DNA of 64,000 nucleotides from assembly GCA_034509755.1 (NCBI GenBank), contig CM067546.1, positions 32,386,383 to 32,450,382 of the forward strand. The letters are read 5' to 3'. This document shows, piece by piece, positions 43,522-56,016 of the stretch (position 1 is the stretch's first letter; every line of letters starts with the position of its first letter). This DNA is from Anisodus tanguticus. Its lineage: Eukaryota > Streptophyta > Magnoliopsida > Solanales > Solanaceae. The notes under the pieces are model-generated. The model saw nothing but the letters and a program-made list of their open reading frames with translations. It was not told the DNA's origin and did not search any database. The translations under genes were made by a program, and so were the position numbers.

Positions 43522-45625
43522 ATATAAACAAAATATACTAGGGAACACATAGCAGCAGATATCAAACTACAGGGACTATAAAGCAATATTGTGTGTACAA
43601 GTGTGATGGGCTAATCGGGCCTACAGTAATAACACTACAACTATCATTTTGTGAGCATAACTAAGACTACGCTCGACTACCTACTACCCTAATTTGTGCC
43701 CTCCACAACCCCATATATAAGGTCATGTCCTCAGTAAGTTGCACCTGCGCCATATCCCGTCTAATCACCTCTCCCCAATACTTCTTCGACCTACCTCTAC
43801 CCCTTATGAACCCGTCCATAGCCAACCGCTCACACCTCTACACTGGGGAATTTGTGTCTCTCCTCTGCACATGCCCGAACCATCTCAACCTCACTTACCG
43901 CATCTTATCCTCCACCGAGGCCACTCCCACTCTGTTCTAAATATCATCATTTCTAATCATATCTCTCCTTGTATTCCCATACATTCATCTCAACATCCTC
44001 ATCACCGCAACTTTCATTTTTTGAATGTGCGATGCCTTGACTGACCAACACTCCGCCCCATACAACATAGTCGGTCTAACCACTGCCCTATAAAACTTGC
44101 CTTTAAGTTTTGGTGGCATTTTTTTGTCTCCCAAAACTCCAGATGCGAGCCGCAATTTTATCCACCCAATCCCAATACGATGTGTGCTATCATCATCAAT
44201 ATCTCCGTTCCCTTGAATAATAGACCTGAGGTACTTGAAGCTTTCTTTTTATGGAAAGACCTGAGTCCCATGCCTCGCCTTCACGCCTGTCTCAGGGTTG
44301 CTCCCGTTGCTGAACTTGCACTCTAAATATTCTGTCTTGGTCCTATTCAACCTGAACCCTTTAGACTCTAGAGTTTGTCTCCAAACCTCCAACTTGGGAT
44401 TCACTCCGCTACGAGTCTCATTAATCAGGACTATGTCATCTTCGAATAACATACACACCATGGCACCTCCCCTTGGATTTGTCGCATCAGTCCATCCATC
44501 ACCAAGGCTAATAGGAATGGGCTAAGAGTTGATCCCTGGTGTAGCCCCATCATCACTGGAAAGTGCTCCGAGTCTCCTCTTACTGTGCGTACCCTAGTAT
44601 TGGCTCAATCATACATATCCTTGATCGCCCTAGTGTATTCCATAGGACACCTCTAACCTCCAAACATCTCCATAGAACCTCCCTAGGGACTTTGTCCTAT
44701 GCCTTCTCGAGGTCGATGAAAACCATATGTAAGCCTTTCTTATATTGCTCTACCAACCTCCTAATAAGATGAATGGCTTCAGTAGTCGAACGCCCCGACA
44801 TAAATCCATACTGGTTCTCGGAAATAGACACGTCTCTCCTCACCCTCATCTCCACGACCCTTTCCCAAACTCATAGTGTGGCTTAGCAACTTGATACCCC
44901 TATAGTTGTTTGCAACTCTGGTTATCACATTTGTTCTTGTACAACGAGATCATTGTGCTCCACCTCCATTCTTTGGGCATTCTTACCATCTTAAAAATGA
45001 CGTTAAACAACTCAGTCAGCCACTCCAAACTTGTCATGTATACGCTATTCCAAAAATCAATTGGGATCTCGTCAGGCTCGGTCGCTCTTCTCCTGCACAT
45101 CCTGTGAACAACACCCTTAACCTCCTCAACCTTAATGCTTCTACAATACCCAAAATCGCGATACCTACCAGATTGCTCCAGATCTCCCTGCATGATGTCA
45201 TTATCTCCTTTTTCGTTCAAGAGTTTATGAAAGTAAGACTGCCACCTCCGCCTAATATGCGCGTCCTTTACCAGTACTTTTCTGTCCTCGTCCTTGATGC
45301 ACCTCACATGATCCAAGTCACGGGCCTACTTCTCCCTCGCCTTGTCTAGTCTGTACAACTTCCTATCCCCGCTTTTCTCCTCTAAATCACATACATGCGT
45401 TCAAAAACAACCATTTTCATCGCCGTAACCACAGGCTTGGCCTCCTTCTTCACCATCTTATACAACTCTCTATTTGTCCACCTCTCCACCTCATCCTTGC
45501 TTTCTACCAATTTAGCATACGCCGCTTTCTTCGCTTCCACCTTCTCTTGAACTAAATCATTCCACCACCAGTCCCCTCGATGCCTACCACGGCTACCCCT
45601 CGAGACCCCAAACACTTCTCTAGCT
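43522..45625 (-). pseudogene. RTE-type LINE, reverse transcriptase and 3' end, 5'-truncated
   Basis: The minus strand carries, from right to left: FGVSRGSRGRHRGDWWWNDL (45600), the linker EKGDNDIMQGDLEQSGRYRD, reverse-transcriptase blocks (MPKEWRWSTMISLYKNK, about 44950; an FEDDIVLI palm motif at about 44440, where the family has FADD), GFRLNRTKTEYLECKFS, and the MRLRWFGHVQRR tail region (about 43700-43900). Several stops and frameshifts break it. No endonuclease is seen, so it is 5'-truncated, a common LINE fate. Its 3' tail is also present in segment Y copy 1. Confidence 0.9.
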
Positions 45626-46848
45626 AAGAATATGTTTGAGTATATAAAATAAATTACATACAATAGATCTTATGTTTAAAGTAGTGAGCCAAATTGCAAA
45701 AGATAATTTAGAGGAAATCACAAAAATCTTGATTGAAATGAATTTGGTTAATGTAAACCCATGGTAATCAGACTGTTGTCATAGAACTGAGAAAGTCATA
45801 GTTAGTATATAATTTATTGCTCTATGAACTCATCTTCCTCAAAATTCTTCTCATTATGGGTAAATAAAGTGAAGACATTGAATCTATTATGGTCTTTGTT
45901 ATTACACGCAAGCCACATACCGATGAAGTTGAAGGATCAAACACGCTTAAGCAAAAATAAAAAAGATCAAACACATGCCTTAACAGATATACAAAAATCA
46001 TGTGTTGCACATGTGAACCATGTTATATTTTATAAATTTGTGTTATTTAAAATTAATAAACTATTAATCTTATACATACTTGACAATATTTTGTTGAATT
46101 AAAGGCTCAAAATGCCATCAAATCATCGAAAATGACTCATTTATGCCACTCGTCAATAGTTTGACTCATTTATGTCATCGATGTTACCAAAATGACTCAT
46201 CCATGCCATTTTTCATTAACGCCAGTTTTACAATACCAGATATGACACTTACCTCTAATTAGAGGTCCACATCGTTTAATTAAATCAGCATAAATTAATC
46301 TAAAACCCGACCCATAAATTTGTGCTCGTTGAATAATATCTCTTTGCTTAACTTTATTTCCAATATGATCTTCAACTATATACACTACGACAAGAGATCA
46401 TATGTTTGATGAATTCAACTCATATGTTTGATGAATTCAACTCAAAAAATAAATCTAATAATTAAACATAGAGAACAAAGCGAAGATGACTGAAGCTTTT
46501 TCCTGAATATAAAAAGGTGAGTTACAACATTAGATAAATCTAGCTCTTAAAAGTATAAAATCTTGAGTACTAAACATACCTTTGTTCGCACTTCATGCAA
46601 TCCTTAAAACAATTAAAACATAATTAAATATTATTATCATAATATAAAAGAATATGCGTAAGAATAAAATAAAAGTACATATCAAGTTTTTTTTTTTGAA
46701 GAAAATGAGCATAAAGAAAAACAAAAATGTAAACTTTCTCATACCTATAAGGTAAAGAAAGTGGCAGAATTTAAAAAGATCATTTGTGTATAGTTAAAAA
46801 GTCCAAAAGAGCTACCACTTGTGTTTAAAATAGATACTACAAACATAG
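45626..46848. other. AT-rich spacer with short tandem repeats
   Basis: No gene seen. Short direct repeats occur: GACTCATTTATGCCA-like motifs at 46132-46206, and a perfect 22-bp repeat starting TCATATGTTTGATGAATTC at about 46397-46440. The part from about 46513 on is paralogous to 60082-60400. Confidence 0.5.
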
Positions 46849-47099
46849 TGTTAAATGTCACGGTATATACCCGTGATATACACTTTCCATACAAAGTGTA
46901 TATCACGGGTTATTGGACAAATTTAGGACAATATTTAGTGTGAATATTTGTATTGTACACTTACCTTAATTATATGAGTCTTGTACTACTAGAATAGAGT
47001 TTTGGATTTAGAATAGGAATAGGTTTTCTATTATGGTAAATTGTAAATTGTATATATACTCTTTCATTAATGAAAATAATCAAGGGATTATTTCTTTCA
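46849..47099 (+). repeat. 5' LTR of copia D, with perfect hairpin
   Basis: Begins TGTTAAATGTCACGG and ends TTATTTCTTTCA. Near its start it has a perfect 17-bp inverted repeat, CCCGTGATATACACTTT, with a 6-base loop (46870-46886 and 46893-46909). Confidence 0.95.
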
Positions 47100-47253
47100 T
47101 GGTATCAGAAGTCTAGGTTAAATTTTCCTCTCCCAAAATCCTAATCTTTTCGTGCTCCATACCCGGTTTCCGAAACCCAACCTCGGGTTCCGTGCCCACT
47201 TTCTTCCTCAAATTTTCTTCCCCAATCTCTTCATCACGTTGTTCGTTGCTATC

Positions 47254-48090
47254 ATGGCTAAGAACACATTTCACCCTGCCCTTACAGTTTCTAACATCAA
47301 GAATCATATCCCTCTTATTCTAGAAATAGAAAACGTCCAATATGCGACGTGGGCCGAACTCTTCAAAATTCACGCACGTTCACATCAAGTCATCCATCAC
47401 ATAATCCCCACAGCTCCTGAGGATACGGAGGTCCCTAAACGCGATGATGATCCTAAGTTGTGGACGACTCTTGATGCCACCGTCCTTCAGTGTATTTACT
47501 CAACTATCTTCACCGACTTGTTGCAGACGATTATTGAGCCTGACACTACGGCAATGGCTGTTTGGGATAGATTGCGTGACATATTCCAAGATAATCGAAA
47601 TTCCAGAGATGTTACTCTTGAGTAGGAATTTTCCCACATCAACATAGAAAATTTCCTGAATGTTTTAGCATATTGCAAAAGGTTGAAAGAATTGGCAGAC
47701 CAACTCCGCAATGTTGGTGCGTCTGTTAGTGACGATCATCTTGTTCTCTAGATGGTTGTTGGCCTCTCCGAGGCCTATAGTGGCGTTGGAAATCTCCTTC
47801 GTCAAAGTACTCCTCTCCCGAAGTTCTATCAAGCACGCTTCATGCTTACTTTGGAAGAAGTCGGCTTGGCTAAAAATGCAGCTACGAGTGTTAGTCTCGT
47901 GGTCATGATGACGTCCTCCATGAATTCTCCGGGGTTTGTTGATAATTCGGGCCAAAACTGGGCTCACGGTAATTGCAAGAATACTCGGAAAACTAATGAC
48001 AAAAACCGCGGGGGCAAAGGCAGCGGTTCCGATGGACAACATACCAACACTGAGCCCCGTCCAGTCAGCAGTGGGCCACCACCCCACTAG
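47254..48090 (+). pseudogene. Copia D gag, interrupted
   Basis: The gag (nucleocapsid precursor) starts at ATG 47254, MAKNTFHPALTVSNIKNHIP, and runs to the TAG at 47623-47625. It resumes in the same family wording (NVLAYCKRLKELADQLRNV) and continues at 47752-48090 with VVGLSEAYSGVGNLLRQS and FYQARFMLTLEEVGLAKNAA. In-frame stops at 47623, 47749-47751 and 48088 interrupt it. Zinc-knuckle cysteines are not obvious. The related copies C and E have the same domain order. Confidence 0.85.
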
Positions 48091-48308
48091 TCCCAGCCGT
48101 GGGCCCCATGGCCTAACAACCCTTATTTTCCAGGTCCTTCATCCAGTGGGCAGTGGGCTGGACAACCGCAGTTCAGGCCTAACTTTTAGGCCCCTAATTC
48201 CAGATTCAACGCTGGGTCGGGGCAGTAGGGCGGACTGCTTGGGCCTCGGCCCACACATACATTCTTAGCAGTGGGCCCCACACCCACTCAACCGACATTG
48301 AAGCCGCA

Positions 48309-51300
48309 TTGCACATACTTGGATTAACTCAACCGGATCTGAATTGGTACATGGACACCGGCGCCACTACCCTCATGACATCCGATCAAGGTACTCTCTC
48401 GTCTTATTCTAATTTGAGCAACCCTCATGGTATAATTGTTGTTAATGGTAATTCTATTCCGATTCATGGTTATGGTTATAAAACTTTGTCTCCCCCATCC
48501 ACCCCTTATCTTGAAAAATACCCTTCATTCCCCAAAATTGATTAAAAATTTGGTGTCTGTCCGTAAATGCACCATTGATAATTCCGTGTCTGTTGAATTT
48601 GATCCATTTGGGTTTTCTGTGAAGGATTTCAAGATGAGGATTCCTCTCGTGAGGTGTTATAGTAGGGGAGATCCTTATCCTATCACGCCAAGTTCTGGTC
48701 TCTCAAGTCAAGCATTGCCATCCACTTTTACAACCCTTGCTCCTTCCTTGTGGCATGCTCGTCTAGGTTATCCGGGGTCGTCAATTTTGTGTTCCTTAGA
48801 TAAAAATAAATTTATTTCTTGTAAGGGTACACGTAGTACTCAGAATTGTCAATCTCGTTCTTTAGGAAAAATCATTTAGTTGTCATTTGTGGACTCTAAT
48901 TCTCATACTTTAATGCCATTCGATATTATTCATAGTGATTTATGGACATCTCATGTTCTCAGTTCTTTGGGTCATCGGTATTATGTTCTATTTTTGGATG
49001 ATTATTCTATTTTTTATGGACTTTTCCGATAGCGAAAAAATCTCAAAGTGTTTTCCACTTTCCTAAAATTTAGAGCATATATTAAAACTCAATTCGAACG
49101 GGAGATAAAAAAATATTCAATGTGATAATGGCAAAGAATATGTTAATGGGGTGTTTCGGGAGTTTTGTGCAAATAATGGGATCAATTTTCATTTTTCTTT
49201 TCTTCATACATCTTCACAAAATAGGAAAGCCGAACGCAAAATTCGTACCATTAATAACATTGTCCGAACTTTATTGATTCATGCTTCCGTGCCCCCGTCC
49301 TTTTGCCATCATGCTCTACAAATTGCTACATATCTTCTTAACATTCTTCCTTCCAAAGGTTTGACATATTCGTCCCCTCTTCAAGTTTTATATAATAAGA
49401 CTCATTTGTATTCCCATCTTAGGATCTTTGAGTGCTTGTGTTATCCACTCTTTCCGTCCACCATAATTAACAAACTTCAGGCCCGGTCTACCCCTTGTGT
49501 GTTTTTGGGTTTTCCGTCAAATCACCGTGGTTATAAATGTTTTGATTTATCATCTAATAAAATCATCATTAGTCGCCATATAATCTTTTATGAATACCAA
49601 TTTCCGTTTGCTAAGGTTAGTAATCCCGTGCATTGTTCGTATAATTTTTTGGATGATGATATATCCCCGTATATTATGCACCATTTTTCAGATGTGTCCA
49701 GCACCCCAAATTCACCAGCGGGCCCACTGCCCGCTGGCCCCACTACATCACCGATACCCACTGCTCCCGATTTCTCCACTGGGCCAGTTTCAGCAATTGG
49801 GCTTGTCCAGCCCCTTATTGAAACTAGTCCAGTTCCAGCTACGATACCTACCACTTTGTTCACGAGCGCAGACGGGCCGACGCCCAGCCCACCGCCTGTG
49901 GCCGGCCCCGTCCCGTGTCCCAAAAATTTCCAAAATTCACCCAATCCTCCCCCGAGTCATATACTAGTCACTCGAAGTCAACGGGGTATTTTTAAACCAG
50001 AAAGACATTTTAATTTAAATTCTAGTGTTCTTAAATCATCGCTACCCCGTAATCCTGTGTCTACTTTAAATGACCCGAATTGGAAAATTGGCATGACCGA
50101 TGAATATAATACCCTTATGGATAATAAGACGTGGGAGTTGGTGCCCCTTCCGTATGGTGTTAATATTATTAGGTCTATGTGGATTTTTGCTCATAAAGAC
50201 AATTCTGACGGTTCTTTTGCGAGGCATAAGGCACGTCTTGTAGGTGATGGTAAGACTCAGCAGGTTGGGGTGGATTGTGGTGAGACATTTTGTCCGGTGG
50301 TCAAGCCGGCTACCATTCTCACTGTGCTCAACTTGGCTCTTTCAAAAGCATGGCCCATTCATCAGTTAGATGTGAATAATACTTTCTTACATGGTGATCT
50401 CAAGGAGACAGTCCATATGTATCAACCCTTGGGGTTTAGGGACCCCATATATCCTCATCATGTCTGTTTGTTGAAGAAGTCCTTGTATGGGCTTAAGCAG
50501 TCCTCACGGGCTTGGTATAAGAGGTTTGCAGACTATGTTTTGACTATTAGGTTCTCTCACAGCAAGTCTGATAATTCATTGTTCATCTATCATCGTGGTT
50601 CCTCCTTGGCGTATATACTTTTATATGTAGATGATATTATCCTGACTGCCTCTTCTGATGCATTACGCTAGTCTATCATGACAATGCTCAGTTATGAGTT
50701 TGCTATGAAAGACTTAGGGGCCTTGAGTTACTTTTTTGGGGATTGCTGTCACTCGTCATGCAGGTGGGTTGTTCTATCTCAAAGGAAGTATGCAACTAAG
50801 ATCATTGAGAGGGCCGTGATGTCATCCTGTAAGTCCACTTCCACTTCGGTTGATAATAAACCCAAGTTGGGTGTTGCGGCTGGCTCACCATATGAGGATC
50901 CGACCCGCTATCGCAGTCTTGCAGGGGCCCTTCAGTATGTTACCTTCGGGAGACCTGATATTACGTATGCAGTACAACAGATGTGTTTGTTTATGCATGA
51001 TCCCACGGTTTAGCACATTAATGCACTCAAACGCATTATTCGATACATCCAGGGGACACTTGACTATGGCTTATAATTGTATCCTTCATCAACGTCTATA
51101 CGTGTCTCGTATACAGATGCTGATTGGGGGTGGTTGTCCAGACACCAGACGGTCTACGTCTGGCTATTGTGTGTTTCTTGGTAATAACTTGGTCTCCTGG
51201 TCTGCAAAGCGTCAGTCGACTTTATCACGCTCTAGTGTAGAGGCCGAGTATCGAGGGGTAGCCAATGTGGTCTCTGAATCCTGTTGGTTACGGAATCTTC

Positions 51301-51575
51301 TTTTAGAGTTGCATTGTCCTATTCAGAAAGCTACTTTGGTTTATTGTGATAATGTTAGTGCCATCTACCTTTCTGGTAATCCGGTTCAGCACCAGCGTAC
51401 TAAACATATCGAGATGGACATTCACTTTGTTCGTGAAAAGGTAGCTCGTGGACAAGTACGCATCTGTCATGTCCCTTCCAGGTATAAATTGCAGACATCT
51501 TTACAAAGGGTCTCCCCTCGGTCCTTTTTGAAGATTTTAGGGACAGTCTCAGCGTACGAAGACCGCCCACTATGA
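48309..51575 (+). pseudogene. Copia D pol: protease, integrase, reverse transcriptase, RNase H
   Basis: Domains in copia order. Protease: LNWYMDTGATTLMTSDQGT, 48340. GAG-pre-integrase: WHARLGYPGSSIL, about 48752. Integrase core: HTSSQNRKAERKIRTINNIV, about 49207. Integrase C-terminus: GFPSNHRGYKCFDLSSNKI. A Pro-rich linker (about 49700-49950) follows. Reverse transcriptase: NIIRSMWIFAHKDNSDGSFA, IHQLDVNNTFLHGDL, KKSLYGLKQSSRAWYKRF, ILLYVDDIILTAS. RNase H: 50678-51575, TSGYCVFLGNNLVSWSAKRQ, SSVEAEYRGVANVVSESCWL. The longest frame is 49151-50671 (506 residues) and keeps the YVDD palm motif. Stops or frameshifts near 48540, 48878, 49030, 50669, 51011 and 51070 kill it. Confidence 0.9.
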
Positions 51576-51586
51576 CTGCGGGTGTG

Positions 51587-51837
51587 TGTTAAATATCATG
51601 GTATGTACCCGTGATATACACTTTCCATACAAAGTGTATATCACGGGTTATTGGATGAATTTATGACAATATTTAGTGTGAATATTTGTATTGTACACTT
51701 ACCTTAATTATAGAAGTCTTGTACTACTAGAATAGGGGTTTGGGTTTAGGATAGGAATAGGTTTTCTATTATGGTAAATTGTAAATTGTATATATACTCT
51801 TTCATTAATGAAAATAATCAAGGAATTATTTCATTCA
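51587..51837 (+). repeat. 3' LTR of copia D
   Basis: Begins TGTTAAATATCATGG and ends TTATTTCATTCA. The 17-bp inverted repeat is also perfect here (51608-51624 and 51631-51647), although flanking bases have changed. Confidence 0.95.
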
Positions 51838-51842
51838 CATAG

Positions 51843-52085
51843 AGCTAATGTTCCACACAATTTTTCTCGTAAGTTGTCCAATCACTTTTACGGTGAAAAC
51901 AAGTAGTACAAAACAAAGGTAAAAAAATAATAGCAACGATATACATACCTGGAAAAGTGAATTTGAGGCAAAGAAATATGATATGGATAAGTACATTTTA
52001 TGGTGGACATTTATATAGAGAAGCAAAGAATGTGAAAAGGTTGTGGGCACACGTGAATACATGGGAAGATGAAAACTTGAAATAA
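51843..52085. repeat. Right half of the D insertion locus, paralogous to 60399-60641
   Basis: Sequence from AGCTAATGTTCC onward matches AGCCAATGTTCC onward in the 60-kb copy for about 240 bp, to ATTGAAATAATTAGTAG, after which the two loci diverge next to copia F. Confidence 0.85.
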
Positions 52086-52100
52086 TTAGTAGTGTAGAAG

Positions 52101-52261
52101 TGTATTAATCTCCCTTGGAGAGTCTTTCTTATTAATACAAATATATATAGTGTGTACAGTGTGAAATCCTAATACAAGAGGGATCCTATAATTACCAAAA
52201 TTATACACCACTAATAATTACAAAATATATGATGAATATTCTACTAATATTCACTAATACA
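52101..52261 (-). repeat. 3' LTR of copia F
   Basis: 161 bp; plus-strand ends TGTATTAATCTCCC and TTCACTAATACA (minus strand TGTATTAGTG...GATTAATACA). On the minus strand it follows a purine tract (GACTGAGGGGG). It is much shorter than the LTRs of D or E and has a different sequence, so F is another family. Confidence 0.85.
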
Positions 52262-53790
52262 CCCCCTCAGTCGGAGCGGGAGGAGGGCACATGCAACACC
52301 TTGACATGTCCGATAACAACCTTCTCATAAACAAAGTGTATATCCATCTTAATGTGCTTGGTTCGCTGATGCTGAACTGGATTGTGAAATAAATAAACGG
52401 CAGATATGTTATCACAATATACCAAAGACGTCTTACGCAATGGACATTGGAGCTCCAAAAGAAGGTTCCGAAGATAGCAGATCTCAGCAACAACATTTGC
52501 AATGCCTCTATGTTCTGCTTCGGCACTCGAACGAGATAGGGTGTCTTGCCTCTTGGTAGACCATGAAATGAGATTATCCCCTGAGAACACACAATATCCA
52601 GAGTTGAGTGTCGCATGTCCAGACAGCCTGCCCATTTTGCATCCGTATATGATAATAACTTGATCTGTGCAAAGGGGTATAAATGCAATCCATAATCAAG
52701 TGTGCCCTTAACGTATCGAATGATACATTTAAGTGAGACTCCCTGGGGCATGCATAAACAAACACACCTGCTGAGCGGCATAAGAAATATCAGACCTGGT
52801 GAAACTAAGATATTGTAGTGCACCTGAAAGACTCCTATACAAAGTAGGATCGGATATTGGAGCACCATCAACAACACTTATCTTTGATTTTCAGTCAACT
52901 AGAGTGGGCATGATCTTGCAGTTCGCCATTTTAGCCCTGAACACAATCTCCTTTGCATACTTACGCTGACATAAAAATATAGTATCTGCAGATATAGTCA
53001 CTGAAATCCCCAAGAAGTAACTTAACTTTCCCAAGTCAGTCATAGCAAATTCGGTTTTAAGCAGTGCAATGATCTCATTTTTCAACACATTAGATGAGGC
53101 AATAAGGACAATATCATTGACATATAACAACAAATATGCAATGTTACTACCTCGATGAAAAATAAATAGAGAATTATCACACTTGCAGCATACAAACCCA
53201 ATCTGCATAATGTACTGTGCAGAGCGTTCATACTACGCTCTAGGGCCTATTTCAAACCATAAAGTGACTTATGGAGATGACATACATAATTAGGGGATGC
53301 ATGATGGAAAAAACCTGGTGGCTGCTGCATGTAAACAGTTTCCTTCAACTCCCCATGTAAAAATGTATTCTTCATATCAAGCTGATGAATCAACCAATGC
53401 TTACCCATAACAATGCTCAGAACTGTGGGAATGGTGGCCGGTTTAACAACCGGACTGAATGTCTCACCACAATCAATACCATCATGCTAATTAGTACCAT
53501 TGGCCACAAGTCTCGCCTTATATCGCTCTAAATCACCATTATCTCTAAAAATTTATGTTGAAATAGCCACATGCATCGGATCACGTTCACCACATCTAGT
53601 CTGGGAACCAAATCCCAAGTGTGCTGATTTGTTAATATATTAAATTTCTTACGCATTGTCGTATTCCAATTTGGGTCAAGGTTCGCTAGTTTTGGGGATA
53701 TGGTTTGAGTGTTTAGGTTAAATTGGACTTTGGATTTAAAAATCCTGTATTGGGCACGGGTTTCCATATGGTGCATGGAGGTAAGGGTAG
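52262..53790 (-). pseudogene. Copia F reverse transcriptase and RNase H, frameshifted
   Basis: Minus-strand blocks: reverse-transcriptase start NPNWNTTMRKKF and VIRCMWLFQHK (53528-53776), palm LLLYVNDIVLIASSNVL (about 53110; YVND in place of YVDD, a lost catalytic Asp), then LGISVTISADTIFLCQRKYA (52891-53208). The RNase H is 52267-52635 (SGYCVFSGDNLISWSTKRQD, RSSAEAEHRGIANVVAEICY, HQRTKHIKMDIHFV). Frameshifts separate these. Confidence 0.9.
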
Positions 53791-56008
53791 TTTGGGTAGA
53801 TGTGTGGGGTATCGGGTTCTGGTTAAGCTACAGGGTCGGGTTCGGGTTAGTTTATTGGGTGGGGTTGGTTGAGGTAGTGGTATCGATTGGTTGTTAGGAT
53901 GGGTCAATGGGGTATGGGTGATGAGTGTTGGGTTCTGGTGATCAAAAAGGGTAGGTGGAATCGATGGGTTGTGATGTGGTGGTGTTTGGTTTTTGGAGTT
54001 CCTAGTGTACGGTGTAGTAAGGGTGGCGGTAACTGGTGGGTTGGGTATGGGAGTGGGAGTGTCATCAGAGACAGATGGGTATGGGGAACCGAGTTTGATT
54101 GGAGCGTTGATGGTGGGAAGTTATGTAATGTGAAGGTGTGAATAGGGGCATGAGAGAGAGGTGACCGAGTCGGCGTGGTAGAGTGGGTTGCAGCCGCTAC
54201 CGAAATAGTAACATAGGGGGTTCAGTGTCTACCGGAACAGGGGAGGCAGCAGTCGATTGGATTGATGCCAGTGATGGGAGACACGATGGGGCAGAGGTGG
54301 TGGCTGCGGAAACTGGCAGTGCCGGAGCAGTGGGTTCCGACTGTGACGGAACCGTGGTGTCACGGTGGAGTAGTGTGCTGTAGATGGGGGAAACTGCGGA
54401 GTCGTCTAGAAATATATAGTATGTGTTTTGGAATTTTTTGATATTTGCAAAAGGGAAGATGGCTTTATTAAACGTGACATGACGAGACACAATGATTATG
54501 CAGGAAGAGATGTCATAGCACAAATATCCCATATGATTGGGCTGGAAACCTAAGAATACACAAGGAGTGGTGCGGGGTGCAAGTTTATGCGGGGCCACGG
54601 AGGCAAGGTTCGGATAGCACAGACAACCAAAAATTCATAAGTGGTCATTAGTTGGGATCCTACAGAATAGATTTTGGTAGGTGTTTTATTTTGGAGAGTT
54701 TGGGTGGGCAAAATATTAAGGATATATTCGACTATTTTGACAGCATAGACCCAAATTAGAGGGGGGATAGAGGCATGAATAAGATCGTACAGACCATGTT
54801 ATTGATAGTGTGAATGATTCGTTCGGCCTTGCCATTTTTGAAGGAAGTGTGGGGACACGAGAGTCGGAAAACCATTCCATTAGTGGAGAAAAAATTATGA
54901 AACACGAAATTATTGAACTCACGACCGTTATCACATTGAAATGATTTGATATCTTTTTCAAATTGTGTTTTGACATAGACACAGATTGCAAGAAACTAGG
55001 CAAACATTTCAAGCTTGAATGTAAGCGGATAAACCCAAATAAAGTCAGAATAGTCATCTAATAAGACGAGATAAAAGTTATGACGCACTGAGCTGGTAAT
55101 GGGAGATGTCCATAAGTCTATATGAACAATATTAAACGGAGAGAACGTAACACTTAAAGAAGATTGAAAGAGAAGGCAAACATGTTTGCCTAAAGGGCAA
55201 GAAAAACACTGTTGGGCAAGTTTCCCATTGTTACAACGAATAAAATTATTGCTTCTAAGAAAATTAAAAACAGGAGCTCTTAGGTGTCCAAGTCTATTGT
55301 GTCAGGTTGACGCAGAGATTGTTGCTAAAGCGTTGGGAGGATTGACATTGGCAGCGGATGTGGGTAGGAAATGATAGAGGTCCCCATCACTATTGCATCT
55401 CTTGAGGAGTTTTCCGGTACGTAGGTCCGTTACAGAGAACCCAAACGTGTCAAAATTTATTGATACGGAATTATCGGTGGTATCTAACGGAGATTAGGTT
55501 TTTGATAATATTTAGGGCATATAGGATGTTATTTAAGGAAAAGTGGGGATGCGGTGGTGGGGTTAGTGTGTGGCCAAACCCTTGAATTGGAATGCGATGA
55601 CCGTTTCCGACCATAATAGATTGCGGAGTATTTAAATTTCGCAATTGAGTAAGACTACCAGAATCGTTGGTGAGGTGAGACGTGGCACCCGTATACATAT
55701 ACCACGCGTTATCAGGCTGTCGAGGAGTCAATGTGATGAAAGCTTGACCCAAATTGGATTGGGTAAGGCCTGGAGCGGACTGCTGGGCTCCAGGAAATTG
55801 GGCCAGATTGTTGTGGCCCGTTGGCTGAGCTCCCTGTCTAATAGGCCGCTGCTGGGCTCCATGAAATCGGACTGGATGGTTGTGGCCTATCGACTGGGCT
55901 GGGGCGGTCTGCGTGGCTGCTTGAAGGTGTGCCTGTTGGTTGTGGCCCATCTGTTGTGCTTCCAGGCCGTTGGACCGCTGTTGTAGCTTCAATGTATGGT
56001 GAGCCGCA
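53791..56008 (-). pseudogene. Copia F gag end, protease, integrase (degenerate)
   Basis: Minus strand, right to left: a Gln/His-rich gag tail (55760-55992, GLEAQQMGHNQQAHLQAATQ), protease with WYMYTGATSHLTND (55680-55710; the catalytic Asp of DTGA is Tyr), integrase zinc and core region (about 54700-55460), and the integrase C-terminus with TPCVFLGFQPNHMGYLCYDI (about 54500-54600). A long Pro/Ala/Thr-rich linker (53800-54300) follows. The plus-strand frames at 53709-54383, rich in Gly, Val and Trp, are antisense to this linker. Confidence 0.85.
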
Positions 56009-56016
56009 GTCGCTAG

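Larger units (their letters stand above)
46849..51837 (+). mobile_element. Copia element D, full-length, TSD CATAG
   Basis: A 4989-bp Ty1/copia element with 251-bp LTRs at 46849-47099 and 51587-51837, flanked by a perfect 5-bp target duplication CATAG (46844-46848 and 51838-51842). The primer-binding site TGGTATCAGAAG (47100) follows the 5' LTR, and a purine-rich GACTGCGGGTGTG precedes the 3' LTR. The LTRs differ at roughly 15 positions by eye (about 6 percent), so insertion is fairly old. Small size and short LTRs suit an Ale/Retrofit-type lineage, an inference. A paralogous empty site lies at 60082-60640. Confidence 0.97.
52101..56008 (-). mobile_element. Copia element F, minus strand, 5' end missing
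   Basis: A copia element with only its 3' LTR recognised (52101-52261). It reads leftwards from gag near 56008 to RNase H near 52270. The gag side is cut by a hAT element at 56017. No 5' LTR or target duplication partner was found, so it is truncated or rearranged there. Confidence 0.85.

Noticed and set aside
53709..54383. Plus-strand open frames rich in Gly, Val and Trp.
   Set aside because: They mirror the Pro/Ala/Thr-rich linker of copia F on the minus strand; the odd composition is the complement of that linker.
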